A stretch of 64,000 nt of DNA from Hemibagrus wyckioides (Eukaryota > Chordata > Actinopteri > Siluriformes > Bagridae), in assembly GCF_019097595.1 (NCBI RefSeq), contig NC_080727.1, positions 8,498,501-8,562,500 of the forward strand, written 5' to 3'. Under the pieces are notes generated by a model. The model ran no database searches and was not told the origin of the DNA. It saw nothing but the letters and a program-made list of their open reading frames with translations. The position numbers and the translations under genes are program-made. Positions within the stretch are counted from its first letter, which is position 1. Each line of letters starts with the position of its first letter. Below are positions 1-12,967 of this stretch, one piece after another.

Positions 1-134
1 AAATAAATATCATAATAATATCAATAAAAAATATGTGAACTAAATATACAGAAGTATAACAATTATATCTAAATATCTAATCTGTTATATCTAACAAGAG
101 GTGTTGCTTGAGAAGGAGAGTGACAGTGAGGTGC

Positions 135-166
<32 letters not shown>

Positions 167-3100
167 AAGAGAGAGGTCTGCTAAATATGTGCTAATGCAC
201 ACTGTGTGCTCGTCCATTATATTTCTCCTAATTAAATAGGTATTATCTTTAAATATTTAAAGGTTAGATGAATGTTGATAATGGATTCAGACAGCCATTA
301 AGCCATGATTGCTTTATAATGTAGTTAGTGAAAGACATTTGATACAATTTAAGCTGAAATGAGCTAGAGAGACAGAGAGAGAGAGAGAGTGAGAGTGAGA
401 GAGAGAGAGTCTCTGGAGCTTGTTTGTTTCACTATTAACCCTTTCAGTGAGGGATGGCTGGCTTAAGAACTTTATGTTCTCATTCACCCCCCCCCTTTTG
501 CTCATCTGCTTAGAGAACAACAGAAACCCTGTACTTGTGTGTGTGTGTGTGTGTGTGGTTGTAGAGAGTCTCCCATGGCGAATGAGTGTTTTGTCACCCA
601 CGCTGATTGCTAACTTGTTATCGCGTTCGCACTCTTCTTCTCCTAAAAACCAGGAATAGGGTGATGAGAAGGTGTCTCATTTCAGTGGCAATGAGGTTCA
701 GGTGAAAAATCTATACAGGGCTATATTATGGCCATCCTTCAGTTTGTTCATCAATTATTCAGTCCATTATTTATTATTTAATTGCATTATTTTAAACCAG
801 TAATAAAGGATCATCCCAGTCTATCACAGCGCACCATGCTCATTCACACCTAGGGGACATTTAGCATAGCATAACAGTCTGCCAGCCTTCATGTTTTTGG
901 ACTTTTTGGACCTTAAAGTCATTATAGAAGTGAAAAGTAAAACGATAGCATCATTAAAAAAGCTTTAGCTGATTACACATAGAGAAAGCTTTGCAAGGAA
1001 ACTCATTTAGAACAAAGTAAGCACATAAGTTTGGATGTTCTTCCTGCATTCTATCCATTCAACTCCATCCATTTTCTACCATTTTCATCTGGTCAATTCA
1101 AGCTGGACAGGACATCTACCAATCAGAATTATCCATGCTCACCTTTTTTTTACCCCAACCACAGAAACTGTGACATCCTTTCCGACCAGTCAGCCTCATT
1201 TTTTTTAGAACCTCTAACACTGTGAAGGTAGGCAAGCTGAATTCATGTCTGTTTAACTGAAAACTCATTACTTACCCATATGCACAGTAAAGAGCCAAAC
1301 CTCTAACAGTTTTCAATGTTACAAACGAACAAATACGAAAACCCATGACCCTAAATGGTCCATTGTGATGGCAGCTAATTAAATAAGTAGAGAGTAAAGC
1401 TCATTTTAGTCTATTTGATTAAACCCGACACTGATTCTGTACATTGCAGTGCCATGTGCCATTGATCGCTCTAGCTGGAAGGGGGAATTAGTAATGGATC
1501 AAGCGGAAACCTGCAGTTTTAGCTGACTTTGCTGAATTCTGTGGCACTATGTGCTGCTAATATGTACCAAAGAAACCAAAACACAACACAAAGTTCACAT
1601 GTAAATGTGATATGTAGAGTTTTTGCTCATCCTACAGGGCATCTGAACACACTCTGAGGAAAGCATTTTCCATGCCCTTTTCTCATAAGCGGAGACAGAT
1701 ACATGTTGCTTTTTTTGACAAAGATGGTCGGTGATTTCCTGCTGCATATTTTAGTCCTGTGCCTCTAAATTATTTGGTGAGGAAAACATGCAGAGGCATT
1801 AGTTTCAGCTCTGCTTATACTTACTTACAGCTGAGTGGAAAGGAGGAGAAGCAAGGAATGAAAAAAATGAACTCGAGACTTGTTTTGAATGTTGTCTCAT
1901 TAGTGCACCACTTACACCAGGACATTTTGGTATCCATCAGAATTTACAGGTCTGTTTATTTAAAAAAATGTTGAACATTCCGACGCAACAATGCATCACA
2001 TCCTGCACTTTACAAACCATTCATTTTAGCTCCTAATGTGAGCAAAGAAACATACTCCTTTTACTTTGAGGAGGCAGATTACAAAACCGGTACTGTATAT
2101 CTACGATGAAGAACAAATCTTAAAATAAAGCACAGTATTTCGACATTTTAATATAAATGTATAAGGGTTTAATTGACATTTTTTACTTCTGGATATTTCT
2201 CTGCATGCTTATACTACTTATAAAAACAGAAAAGTATGTTCTATTTTCATTGCCAAAATCCCACCTACACCAAACCATGAATGAATATCACTTCCTGTTT
2301 TTAATGGCCGAAATAAGGCGGCCTAATGCTGTGGGCTGTTAGATTTATAATTATTGAAATATACATTGGTGATACATATCCTTTTTAGTCCCACATCACA
2401 ATACTGCAACATACAGAACACAGCTTAGTTACTGTGCAACTTGAATGTCATGCAATTTTTATATTATTGTGCATCTTAGTTGGGGAATTTCCATGTACAC
2501 TTTATCCAGTTTCAATTTCAGTGCTGTTGTATGAGGGTTTGTGAGCATATGTTTTAGTGGAGCATGTTTAACATGCTTCAGTGTAAGCATATACACTGTA
2601 AGCATATACTTATAAGTCAGTAGCCAGACATTTTGGCTTTGTCCTTGATTTTTCTTTTTAAAAATATATATTTTCAGTCCCACGATATCCTGCTTTATTC
2701 ACACTGACATGACTTAACAGTGTGAGTTCAGCACATATATCTTAAAAGCAGTCATTACTTTTGGCCAGGGCTTCTGGTTCATTTCAGATCCATCTCTTTG
2801 TGTGAGAGTGCATGTTGTCTGTTGTCATAGTGGCTGAGTCCCACAGTGTGGGTGTATGTATGTTGTGAATGTGTGTGTGTGTGTGTGTGTGCGTAGTGGA
2901 GTTTTATTTGTCAGCTCTTCAAACCAACAGATTTAATGCATGTACCTTTGTTTGTTCTTTATTGTTTTTGTTCTTCACATACAGTATCTGTATTGCCCTC
3001 ATTCTTTACATCGAGGCTGTGGGTAAGTGAAAGAAACTAGGTAAAGAAAGAAAGGTCAAATGTTTTGATTGGTCTCTATTGTCCCTTGCATTGGTATTTA

Positions 3101-4371
3101 TGTCAGTCGCTGAAGTAGTAGCATACTCAGGATGAATGGCTAGAGTACAAGGGTTTAAAGCTTTACTAGCGATGTGTGTGTGTAAGAGAGAGATAGAGAG
3201 AGAGGTGATTTTCACTTCTCCCTTGCAGAGGAAATAGTTGATCCTCTCACTCCCTGACTAACCTTCCTTTGCAGGTGTTATACCTAAATATACCCTGCAT
3301 TTTCCATGAAAGAGACTCACTGTGTTCAAATTCACAGAGTTCATCTATTTATCACATTTAAATATCTAAAGAGTTATATGAATGTATGGATGGATCACAG
3401 CAAAGCATGGCGGTTACATACCGGATTAGCTTGTCAGGTTCTGTTTTAGTCTGGTCTCTGATTAACTCTTTGCTTTTTATGTGTAGTAAAGAGTAAATAG
3501 TCCAAGCTAAACATTATTCCAAAGAATATTCCCTGGGACGTTACTTAGGATTAACCGGTCTCAACTATATACTACTTGTACAGATCAGCAGTTTTCACTG
3601 GAGGTAAACTAGTTCTTGCTTAAAATGTCATTAGGTAAGGGTTTGAAGTCAGAACTGAAATTAATGGTCAGCTAGGGGAAATATATATTAGGATTGGAGC
3701 AATATGCATCATTTAGAACTGACGAACGCTTATTTAAAAAATAGTGTAAAGCCAACCAACACATCTCAGTAGTTCAGTGTAGAGCTTAGTGAAAGCATGC
3801 ACTATTTTCTTAACATCAAGTAGGCTTGGCGTATGTTTAACACGATATTATATTTTGTTCGGAGATGATTCTTAAGTGGAAATGTACAAAGGAAATCAGC
3901 CTACAAAGAAAGACATTGTACAGTATGTGTATATAAACCTGTTTAAGGAATGAATTATGTACAGAAGCCTGAATACGGTTTTATGCTTAAAGCTATTTAT
4001 TTAGATTCAGTAGTTTGATAGTCCACAGAAGATTGGTCATTTTTCTTTTAATAAAATATGAGGTTGTGTAGGTAATACTTTGTATTGTACCACATCATTC
4101 ACTCTCAGTTCAAACTACACCTTAAGCAGGCTGCAAAATAATGCAGGTTATAATGCCATATTCAAATCATTTGCTAGTATTTGCTTTTGCTTAATGTTTG
4201 CTTTATTGCAAATCAGGATAGTTTACAAGGGATTTAAAAAGAAAAAAAAAACAACTTTGGCTTTCCTGAAGTTATGACCCTTATGGTCAGTGACTGTAAC
4301 ATTACAATGTGTTGAATCTGCCAAATATGAGGACAATGCACCGGTGCTAATACCACAGAAATATCCAGCCT
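1..4371. other. tcf4 upstream intron, repeat-poor part
   Basis: Intronic sequence with no supported gene. It holds a GT/GA microsatellite at about 131-175, GA repeats at about 370-410, GT runs at about 536-557 and 2868-2894, and a diverged retroposon fragment near 812-930 listed separately. The short open frames here are interrupted, low-complexity or lack any recognisable domain. I see no splice-bounded exon. Confidence 0.7.
812..930 (-). mobile_element. Diverged L2/V-SINE-like retroposon fragment
   Basis: The order of short blocks (CCAGTCTATCACAGCGCACC, CATTCACACCTAGGGG, CATGTTTTTGGACT) follows the better-preserved minus-strand copy at 13940-14256 (ACCCATTGCAGGGCACAC, CATTCACACACTATGGG, CATGTCTTTGGACTGTGGG). 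It is a badly eroded copy, and assignment rests on block order alone. A CCATCCATTTTCTACC stretch at about 1065-1082 resembles the reverse complement of the ATGGATGG tail of the same family. Confidence 0.4.
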
Positions 4372-4590
4372 GTGCTTCAGGGGTTTCCTCTGGGTACTCC
4401 GTTTTTTTCCTCCAGGTTTTTTTTCCAAGTCAGGCTGATTAGAATCTCTAAATTGTCTGTAGTTTGTGAATGGGTTGGCACCCTGTCCAGGGGTCCCCTG
4501 CATTGTGCTCTCTGGCCCGTGAAATAGGCTCCTTAACCCATGCAACCCTGTGGAGGATAAGTGGTAGAGAACTTGGACAGATGGATGGTT
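4372..4590 (+). mobile_element. L2/V-SINE-like retroposon, 3' half
   Basis: The sequence runs through blocks typical of a very common fish retroposon: GGTTTCCTCTGGGTACTCCG, CTAAATTGTCTGTAGT, GGCACCCTGTCCAGGGGTCC, AATAGGCTCC, GGATAAGTGG and a final ACAGATGGATGG tail. The tail places the 3' end on the plus strand. The same family occurs at 13940, 35925, 36236, 42615 and 45826. The link to the LINE2 3' end or V-SINE group is from memory. It is non-coding and 5'-truncated, with no tRNA-like head. Confidence 0.7.
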
Positions 4591-4927
4591 TTAGATGTTA
4601 CCAATGTTTATTTTTGTTGTATCAAAAGTGTGTATCAAGACCCCACCATGTCAGACTTGGGTATCGGGTATTTTGTGTGTGTTTACACTCCAGTTAAATA
4701 AAATTTGACAAAGACTTAGCTTCAGATGGAATATGCTGCTTTTAATTAAAACTCGTGACTCCAATCTCCAACTAGGAATCTCCAACTAGGAAGAACCTTA
4801 TAAAAAGGTCTATTCTTTTAAATAAATCATGCTGTGTATATACTAGTGTTTGCTTTAGATCAGTCAACATACAGACTTGCTAATCTATAAGAATGGCTAT
4901 GCAGCTCAGTGTTTTTGGCAGGATGTG

Positions 4928-5218
4928 TACACTACCGTTCAGAAGTTTGGGATCACTTGGAAATTTCCTTGTTTTCAGGTTGTGCTCTGGAGCCTCCTAC
5001 TTCTTTTTCTGTTCTGGTTACAATCAGTTTGTGCTGTTCTATGAAGAGAGCAGTCCATAGCATGGTAATATAAGTTCTTTCATTCTGGACATTTTGAGCC
5101 TGTGCACAAACCAGATGCTCCAGATACTAAATTAAAAATCATCTGATTCATTTTAAGTTTTTCATATGGATACATTTTTATTTTTTCTAAATGATCCCAA
5201 ACTTTTGAACATCACTCA
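4928..5218 (-). mobile_element. Tc1/mariner deletion derivative (MITE-like)
   Basis: The left end reads TA then CACTACCGTTCAGAAGTTTG, and the right end (about 5193-5218) carries its inverted repeat CCCAAACTTTTGAACATCAC, with the outermost bases diverged. The ends match a widespread fish Tc1 family that I recall by this terminal sequence. Inside, on the minus strand, CAGGCTCAAAATGTCCAGAA resembles the start of that family's transposase, but only about 200 bases of interior remain. No usable frame survives. It is a non-autonomous fossil within the tcf4 intron. Confidence 0.75.
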
Positions 5219-6577
5219 TCACAGAAGGCATTCATGTTCTTTGTAGCTCAAATGTTCTTTGTAGCTCAAACATCATTCTGAGTTCTGACTTTCCACTTCC
5301 ATGCTGAATGCAGTCTAAATCTAAATCTAAATCTCTCCTTTTAATGAGCTCAGCTTCTTCTGCTGAAGGATTTAATATGAGCGCAGACTTTTTACCTTTG
5401 CAACATGAAAAGGTTTTCTTTCTGAGGCCTTGAGGAGGCACAATTTACACATGGAAATCCCCTAAATCGGCAAAACAGGAAACAGGAAGTGCTGTATATA
5501 GGAAGCAGGGAATGCTTCCATTGTCGACAACAGAAATTTGCTTACCATTGTTTTCAAACAGAGTGTGTTGTCTTCCTGCGTCTCCCTGACATGCTGATAT
5601 GATGAACATAATTCGCCTTTAAATGACTCATCATGTTGTTGTGCTAAATTAGATAATTAACCCTTAAACAGTTTAAGTTCTCGTCAACCCCAAACCATAA
5701 CAAACACACACCACTCTCAGTTTCGAACGTGCCTTAGAGCATTCTCTCAGAGTACAACTCAAATCTAACCCCATTATAGTATGATGAAACTGCAGTGGGG
5801 AAACCCGCTGAGGGAGTGATATGTGCATAAATATTAAAGTTATCTTTATTTATATATCTTTGTTTACATAAGTTATTGTTCTGACTCAAGATGTATTTAT
5901 TTACGATGAGATATAACTGAATATTTATTACATTTTCCCCAGTGCCACTTTATTCATTACTAACCTAACGGACCATTGACTTTGGTTGCCGTCAGCGCAT
6001 ATCGGTTTCTTGCCAACGTCTGCTAAGTCCTGTCTCAAGCCATTTGTTACAGGTACCTTCATAGATATCGAAGCATTGCTAGGGGTTCTTATGGTGGCAA
6101 CAGAGTGCTGAAACTTGAAGAAAGAAAGTTATTTACACACTCAGTATGTTCAAATACTCTGCATATGCTTGTGTTTACCCCTCGCAATGAATTAGCTCAT
6201 AAATGGCTAGATAATTGGCTGATGATTACAGTCAGGTGTGGTAGAGCATGTAGATAACAGAAATGCAATGATAATGGGAGGCACAGGACTGGAATTGAGA
6301 ACCAGTGCATTAATATGCACTGGTTTTACCTCTTACAGCTTCAGAAACGTCTTACACATACACAACTGATGACGGGGTTCAGGCTTCAGCTCCTATTTTA
6401 CAGCCGGCACTGTTGGAAATAAGCTTGTGTGGTATTGATTGATTTTTGGTATTGTTTGATTATAAATATTTGCGATAAATGATTTAATTGTTCTCAATTG
6501 CTATTCTTAAATAAGACAGGAAAACAAGCATTTCAACTATTAAAGGTTTAAGAGGGGGCACAATAATAATAATAATA

Positions 6578-6622
<45 letters not shown>

Positions 6623-7042
6623 AACAGTAACAAAAAGGAAAACCTTAACATCATATTTCACTATAAACATTTTAAAAGTTGGATTGTTTATTGTCCATAT
6701 GGCTTGGCTGATATTTTTACTGCCAGTGCTGCACAATGTAGGAAAGAGCCAGACAGTACAAAAAAGCCCTGTGTATTTAATTACTTTCTAATTACGATTA
6801 ATGTTCACAACATTTATTAAGGATTAGATTTTTAACTTTGTTTTAAAGCTTGTATCTTTGTTCTTTTTTTAAATATTTTTTTTTAAAGAAATATATTTTT
6901 TTAATATTTTTAAAAATCTAGTTAATTGATGTTAAATACACACTGCTACTATACTAGGAGCACTATAGTACACCTGATTTGGGCTTCTGCAGCCCTGTTA
7001 TTATTGCCAAGCATTACAATATAGCACAATAGAATTAATTTC
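5219..7042. other. Intronic stretch, no gene seen
   Basis: It contains an 18-base tandem duplication (TTCTTTGTAGCTCAAATG twice, about 5237-5272), the AAT/ATT palindromic microsatellite at 6562-6621 and an A/T-rich block at about 6780-6935. No splice-bounded coding segment or recognisable element was found in the remainder. Confidence 0.65.
6562..6621. repeat. (AAT)n(ATT)n inverted trinucleotide repeat
   Basis: About six AAT units are followed directly by about fourteen ATT units. AAT and ATT are complementary, so the junction can fold into a hairpin. Confidence 0.9.
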
Positions 7043-7152
7043 TTCACATATCACAGAAGGGTCAGAGCACATGGTGTAGCACCGCTGGAGCAGAGAGGGT
7101 TAAGCAGTGGCAACTTGAACCCCAATCTGTACAGGTGTTCCTAATAAAGTGG
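7043..7152 (-). mobile_element. tRNA-SINE fragment plus Tc1-like end
   Basis: Bases 7043-7124, read on the minus strand, share CCACTGCTTAACCCTCTCTG and GCTCTGACCC blocks with the SINEs at 35183-35391 and 62736-62930. This is an internal SINE fragment. It abuts ACAGGTGTTCCTAATAAAGT at about 7131-7150, which resembles the terminal repeat of the Tc1-like element that starts at 28640. Both are remnants and the exact junction is uncertain. Confidence 0.5.
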
Positions 7153-7939
7153 ATGAGGAGTATAACCTCGTCTCCTTTTAACAAAGTCAAACATATACTG
7201 ATCGATTGATTCACATTAATGAAATCAAAGCATTCTCCCTTGTACAAGGATATGTATGTACAAGGGTATCCATGCAAGTTCAGAGCACATACAAGGGAAA
7301 GGGGGGTGTGGCTTTCAGACGGTGTCATTTAATATTGGCGCAAATCACAAATCGATTATCTTACATGTTTGGCATTTTGGCAAATTTTTGAGTTGTGCTC
7401 GTGTACTCCATTGTTAACCCGAAGAGCTCCTACAGAAAATGTGTAATGGTTGGCATTCTTGTAATATAATATAACATAATCGGAATAAACCTCACTGGAT
7501 TTCAGGGCAGTGTAATATCATGTAGAGATGATATGATTATCATATTGCACAGGTCTAGTTGGTACTGAAAAAATATTCCTGATGGATGGATGTACAGATG
7601 GATGAAAGGGTAAAACAAAAGAGAAGACTTTGCACAGAACCGTACTGCAGCGAGTTATGGAAGGGGTAGAAGTTTAATGCTATTTATATTCCATTGTTTT
7701 GTCAGGACATAAGGGTGGGAGAGGCACAATAAAAGTGAAGGAGGGTTTTTAAATCCCAGGATGGTCTGTGTGACCTCCACGGATTCGTGGATTAAAAATC
7801 ATGAGAAGAAATGTTGAAAGCCGTTGTTTTTTTTGTTTTGTTTTGTTTGTTTTGTTTTTGGCACTATAATTAATAACAGATGTTACAAATCTCAAAGCTT
7901 ATTTACACGTCCAAAGTGATTAGTGATCTTAACAAGTGA
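7153..7939. other. Intronic stretch, no gene seen
   Basis: A short ATGGATGG-type run lies near 7581-7602 and a GTTTT-rich run near 7827-7860. I see nothing else that I can name. Confidence 0.6.
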
Positions 7940-8310
7940 GTTTGGCATTTGGAGTTTGGCGTTGAGATGCAGAAAGTTTGCCTACAGTACCGCGCGATCT
8001 GCGGCTAACGCGCTAACTGCTCCTGCCGCCAACAACTCCTGAACTTTCTCGATTGAAACTAGTTCGTTCCCATGGAGACTCGAGCCTGGGAAATGCTTTC
8101 TGAAAAGATAGGAAACAACTTGCACCACATTATCCCAGTTGAACAATGTTTATGTCCAGAGGGAAATAATTAAATTGAATTGTTAATTAAAAGTGTTGGG
8201 TTAAAATCTTCCGAGAGCACTGCTGCCACCTAATCAGCTCGGCTTTTCTAAAATAAAGGACGTCATGGCGTCGCCGAACTAGCCTTAGCATCCTCAAGAA
8301 TCTTCACACC
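7940..8310. promoter_or_regulatory. Candidate non-coding regulatory element
   Basis: This is a complex, non-repetitive stretch in a repeat-rich intron. It combines a CpG-containing segment (CCGCGCGATCTGCGGC) with homeodomain-type TAATTA/TTAATT cores at about 8169-8190 and a CCTAATCAGCTCGG segment. tcf4 introns in vertebrates are known to hold many conserved enhancers, so a conserved element is plausible. Conservation itself cannot be seen here. Confidence 0.25.
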
Positions 8311-10046
8311 CAGCATGCAGTAAATATTTCTAACTTTAAATCTCTTCATTCTTTAGATTATCACCTCCATCTACAGTATAGACTTTTAGTGAACAGCTGT
8401 GTATTAAAGGATCTGTAAAGCCTGGCCACGTTTTGTTGGTTTTTTTTTTTTTTCATGTCGCCTTCTCATTTTAATGGCATTATTAGGTATCAGGCGACTC
8501 TGGAAGCAGATCAGACACAGCCGCTTTCAGTCCCTGGAGTGTGTACGTGTGAAAAATTCTATGTTTCAACTCCATTTGTTGAACTAAACTGATTAGGGGC
8601 TGCCACACAAAACACTTCTCCATCTTTTCGTGTGTCCATCGCTTGTTCATGCTCTTGGACTCCCTGTTTTTTGTTTTCTAATTTGGCACGTCTTTCTGTC
8701 TTTCAGTACAATTTTCCTGTGTATGTGCCTCTGAACATTTTTCTGTTTGAGGTAGATTTATTAGTATAACCGATTTTAATTATATTAAAGCCTCTTTCAA
8801 GTACAGCAACCAGTTAAAACAATAATCATATTGAGCTTGAGCTTAACATTTCTCGAGATTGGAAGAAAATAAACACTTTTCCTCTCTCACAAAATGGGCT
8901 GAAACGTTCAGTCTCATGAGCAGTAACACGATAAGGGATTTTTGCCGAATATGAATAGTGCACACTACACGGCTTTTATCAACAGTTAACTGTTATACTG
9001 ACGGCATGTCTGTGTACACGATTCCACTTTCTCATGAAAACAAACTTAAGAGGTGTCTGTACTGTTTATTCACCACACAAACAAGAGACACAATAGAAAA
9101 ATGTGGAGGGAGGACCGGTTGGAGCAAATAAAAATGAATTTCTTTTTCTTGGACTGTCATTGGCTGTCTCTCAGCACTGTTTTTTTTTTTTTTTTTACAA
9201 GTCACACACACTATACAATTCAGCGCCAAGAAAACCAAATACGCTTGAAACTCTCAAAGAATAAGCTTGCGCTCTGTCCAAGGAATGCCCTAATCTTTGC
9301 CTCTTATGTTGCTTAGCAACCAGCACACTACAATGCGTGGCAGAAGAAGTGGAAGTTATTATTAAATTATAAAATTATCAATTTATTACAAACTCGCTAC
9401 TAAGGTCTGTTTTATTTAATTACAGGACACCATTTTTATTTATTGATTTTTGTTAATATAATTAAAAATAAAACACATTAATTGTATAAAATTTAACTGT
9501 ATCTGAGTATTTAATTTTTATGATTTTTATTATTATTATTTTTTTTTAAATAATCAGACAAATGATTTCTATTAACTGATGAAATGAAATGACCCGCCGG
9601 TGGACCGAGGCCGTCGGACCCTACTATATTTAGTGTCTGATGCTGCTTGTGTCTGATGCTGTCTGAATGCCAAAATCTTCAACCTTTATTTATTGTTTCT
9701 AAAACATCCTCTTTAATATTACAGGCATGCTCATTCAACCCACCGTCTAGAACACCACCCTTAAAGGCTCCAAGCTGTATGTGTAACTTGGCCATGTTTG
9801 AACTTGCTAATAGTTATTTCTCTGCCCCACTCTAGTGCATGAAAGGCATTTTTTTTCTCTCGCTTTCCTCCCTTTTCCAATTTTTCTTATGTAGTTTAGC
9901 GTGCCATTAACTTTCCAATCTGTTATTTGTTTTTCTCCTTTAATGTGTTTTTTGAACAAAGGGAGAGAAAACAAACAGGGAGAAAGCAGTGTGATGGAGC
10001 GCTGCTGTACAGCAAAGCCCAGACAAGCCCAGGCGCTTTCTCAGAA

Positions 10047-10083
<37 letters not shown>

Positions 10084-10227
10084 CTTCCAGAGGGTCTAAT
10101 TTTGATGATAGGTAATACTAACAGGAAACAGTTTTTCACTTGGATATTGGCTTGTAGTCTCAGCCTCTAAGGCATAATCAACACCTTACCTCTCTTTTCA
10201 TTCTCTACTGTACTGTACTCTATTCTA

Positions 10228-10261
<34 letters not shown>

Positions 10262-11646
10262 TGTTTCCTCTCAGTTTCTCTCTAGTTTCCCTATGGATTT
10301 GGTTCCTGCATTTATCTCACTCACACACACACACACACATTAAAAGCCAGGTGGTAGGGCGGAGAAAGGAGAGACACGAGTAGTAGATGCTTCTCATCCG
10401 CCGCTTTCAAAGAGTGAGGCTGCTGCCTTATTATTTTAGACTACATTGGCAGGTAAGGAGTGAGAAGGGAATGCGGAAAAGAGGGGGAGGAATCAAGGAG
10501 ATAAGTGCAGATAGGAGGAAAGATCCATTATTGACACAAGGTCATTAAATTCCCGATGACAGACAGATGCTTGTGGTGCTAGAAAAATACAAATAAAAAA
10601 AATCATGCTTTGCTACATGTTTTTCTCTGCCTTTTTTTTTATTCAATAATTTTATTCAATAATCAAGTTGAATCGCATTTTCCGGATCAAAAATAGTGCC
10701 AAAAATATATTTATTTTAAGCTGTAATAGTTTCTTGTATAGCATGCAGCTACTGTCTAGATAAAGGGGGGAAAAAAAACTGTCTTCCGCCGCATAGACTG
10801 AATCAGAGAATCAGAAACCACCACCAACGAACAGAGCAGAGAGAGCGCCAAGGCATGTGCGAGCTTCCTTTGGGGCAGAACAGGTGCAGTAAGTCTAGGG
10901 AGAAACACGTTAGGAGCTGTGGGTTTTGTCATGATATACAGCTCAACTTCTGGTTAACCAAGTTACACACCGGAGACAACATTTGCTACTAATTCAAGAA
11001 TATTTGTGTGCGATAGAGTCTTTGACTTCCTGTTCCAGGAGCATGCTTTTTTGTGACAATTATCAAACAAGACAGATACGGCTTCATTTCGTGGCAACAA
11101 ATGGTTGCATGTATTTTATTTTAGGTGTTATTATTATTACCTAATTTTTCTTAAACAACATATCAACCCATTGCTGTAAAATGGGATACAGTTTAAAGCC
11201 AGTTCAAGTACACAGCAAAAAATGTGATGGAAATATATAGTGATAGATTTAAGATTATGGAGTTTGTAGATTCATTCAGCCAGCTTTGAGCATTTTCTGC
11301 CCTGAAAAGGCCTAATCAGTTATTGGGATTTATGAGCATGACGATGAAAGCAGGGAATAAACATGTAATTGGCCAATAAATAAAAAAAAGGGGAGGTTTC
11401 TCAATGGAATGACATACTTTGCCTTCATTAGGAAAAAATATTGTCGGGCTTCACTTCTTGCTAATGTTGAACAGTGTATACTTGCTATCATAACTCTCTG
11501 CGATTGTTTCTTGAGAGCTTTCGGAGGCATGAGTATTGATTTACTGCTGTAATGCCTGAGATAATGGCCAATATTCTGAATCCACATTTTGATATAAATC
11601 GTTTCCTAAACTTTTAATGTACTAATCTCAGAATTTAGTAGCTAAA
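8311..11646. other. Intronic stretch, no gene seen
   Basis: Contents include a poly-T run at about 9179-9196, an RFX-type palindrome at 9308-9320 listed separately, A/T-rich sequence at about 9355-9560, TC repeats at about 10049-10081 and 10232-10259, and CA repeats at about 10319-10341. The segment ending CATTGGCAG|GTAAGG near 10455 looks like a splice donor, but no coding frame or acceptor supports an exon. Confidence 0.55.
9308..9320. promoter_or_regulatory. RFX X-box-like palindrome
   Basis: GTTGCTTAGCAAC is a perfect inverted repeat of GTTGCT around one T. It resembles the RFX-family X-box (GTTGCC-N-GGCAAC type). It is a single site with no promoter evidence nearby, so a chance match is possible. 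Confidence 0.3.
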
Positions 11647-12201
11647 TACAATATATTGCCAAATGTTTTTTTTCAGGACGTCTGCCTTTACATGCACATG
11701 AATGTAATATGGAGTTGACCCACCCTTTGCAGCTATAACAGCTTCAACTCTTCTGGGAAGGCTGTCCACAAGGTTTAGGAACGTGTTTATGGGAATTTTT
11801 GACCATTCCTCTAGAAGTGCATTTGTGAGGTCAGGCACTGATGTTGGACGAGAAGACCTGGCTCGCAGTCTCCGCTCTAATTCATCCCAAAGGTGTTCTA
11901 TCGGGTTGAGGTCAGGACTTTGTGCAGGCCAGTCAAGTTCCTCCACACCAAACTCACTCATCCATGTCTTTATGGACCTTGCTTTGTGCACTGGTGTGTG
12001 GTCATGTTGGTACAGGTAGGGGTCATCCCCAAACTGTTCCCACAAACTTGTGAGCATGAAATTGTCCAAAATGTCTTGGTATGAAGCTGAAGCATTAAGA
12101 GTTCCTTTCACTGGAACTAAGGGGCCAAGTCCAACCCCTGAAAAACAACACCTGAATTCAATGATTTGGAAGGGTGTCCCAAAACTTTTGCCAATATAGT
12201 A
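11647..12201 (-). mobile_element. Tc1-like deletion derivative, copy 1
   Basis: TA-flanked terminal inverted repeats are visible: CAATATATTGCC at the left and GGCAATATAG at the right (the latter in longer form at copy 2). The minus strand keeps one open frame of about 197 codons across the element. It contains the C-terminal DDE-type catalytic region of a Tc1 transposase: HDHTPVHKARSIKTW, then WPAQSPDLNPIEHLWDEL, with exactly 34 residues between the conserved Asp and Glu (DD34E spacing). It ends with PRRVEAVIAAKGG. The N-terminal helix-turn-helix region and the first catalytic Asp are absent, so the product could not act as a transposase. A deletion joins the terminal repeat almost directly to FSGVGLGPLVPV. 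Confidence 0.88.
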
Positions 12202-12967
12202 TATATAGGATATACTAAGTGCAATCACAATAGAATAATAATAAAGGCTTTCATTTTCTTTACTCCTCTGACCTCAGTTCTGAATTTAATACTTATACAG
12301 TGGGTTTTTTTCTTCTTCTTTCTTTTTTTTGCCATAAAGACACAAATTAAGCGGAGAATCTTGTTTAATCCTTTCAGTTATACTGATAAAGTATGGAATA
12401 TTTTTTCACAATTTAGGTTTAATTTCATTCAAAGCATCAAGCCTTCTAACTTTCTGTCTCTTTTTAGTATTCTATATTTAGTAGATTTCTGCTTGGATTT
12501 TCACAGGTCTGTGCATTTGTCTGCTTTTTTTCTAGTTTTATTGACATAAAGCAAACCTGTTCCTTTCAATACCTGAAGAAGACAGTGTTTCACATTTAAT
12601 GGAATGCACTGGAAAACAGTGTTTCTTTTCTTTTCTTTTTTGGGTCATTGGTTCAGACAGACCACTGCTTTGTTCATTTAGCGTATCTTGTTTTTATTTT
12701 TGGTTTTCCATTACGTTGAAAGGAGAAGTCAACACTGCTGAAGGTCAGGAAGATAGTTTATTATTATAGGAGGCAGATGCTCGAAACAGGTCAGAACTGT
12801 TATGTCTTCAGTTAACAAAAAAATAAATAGAAAAAAATATATAAAATACGCAGATACTAGTCGAAAGTGAATCTGAGCGTTTGGGAGAGTGGAAAAGCAT
12901 TGTACACTCTTAATAATAGAGAATTAATATTTGTTAGCAAGTAAGAGTAGCACAGATTCTCAGGTAA
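12202..12967. other. Intronic stretch between two Tc1 copies
   Basis: T-rich intronic sequence, including T runs at about 12305-12335. No exon or named element was found. Confidence 0.6.

Noticed and set aside
10370..10460. Possible alternative exon ending CATTGGCAG|GTAAGG
   Set aside because: A donor-like sequence is present, but there is no supported acceptor, promoter or conserved coding frame. RNA evidence would be needed.
11783..12084. Plus-strand frames over Tc1 copy 1
   Set aside because: They are antisense to the transposase frame. The minus strand carries the recognisable DDE motifs.
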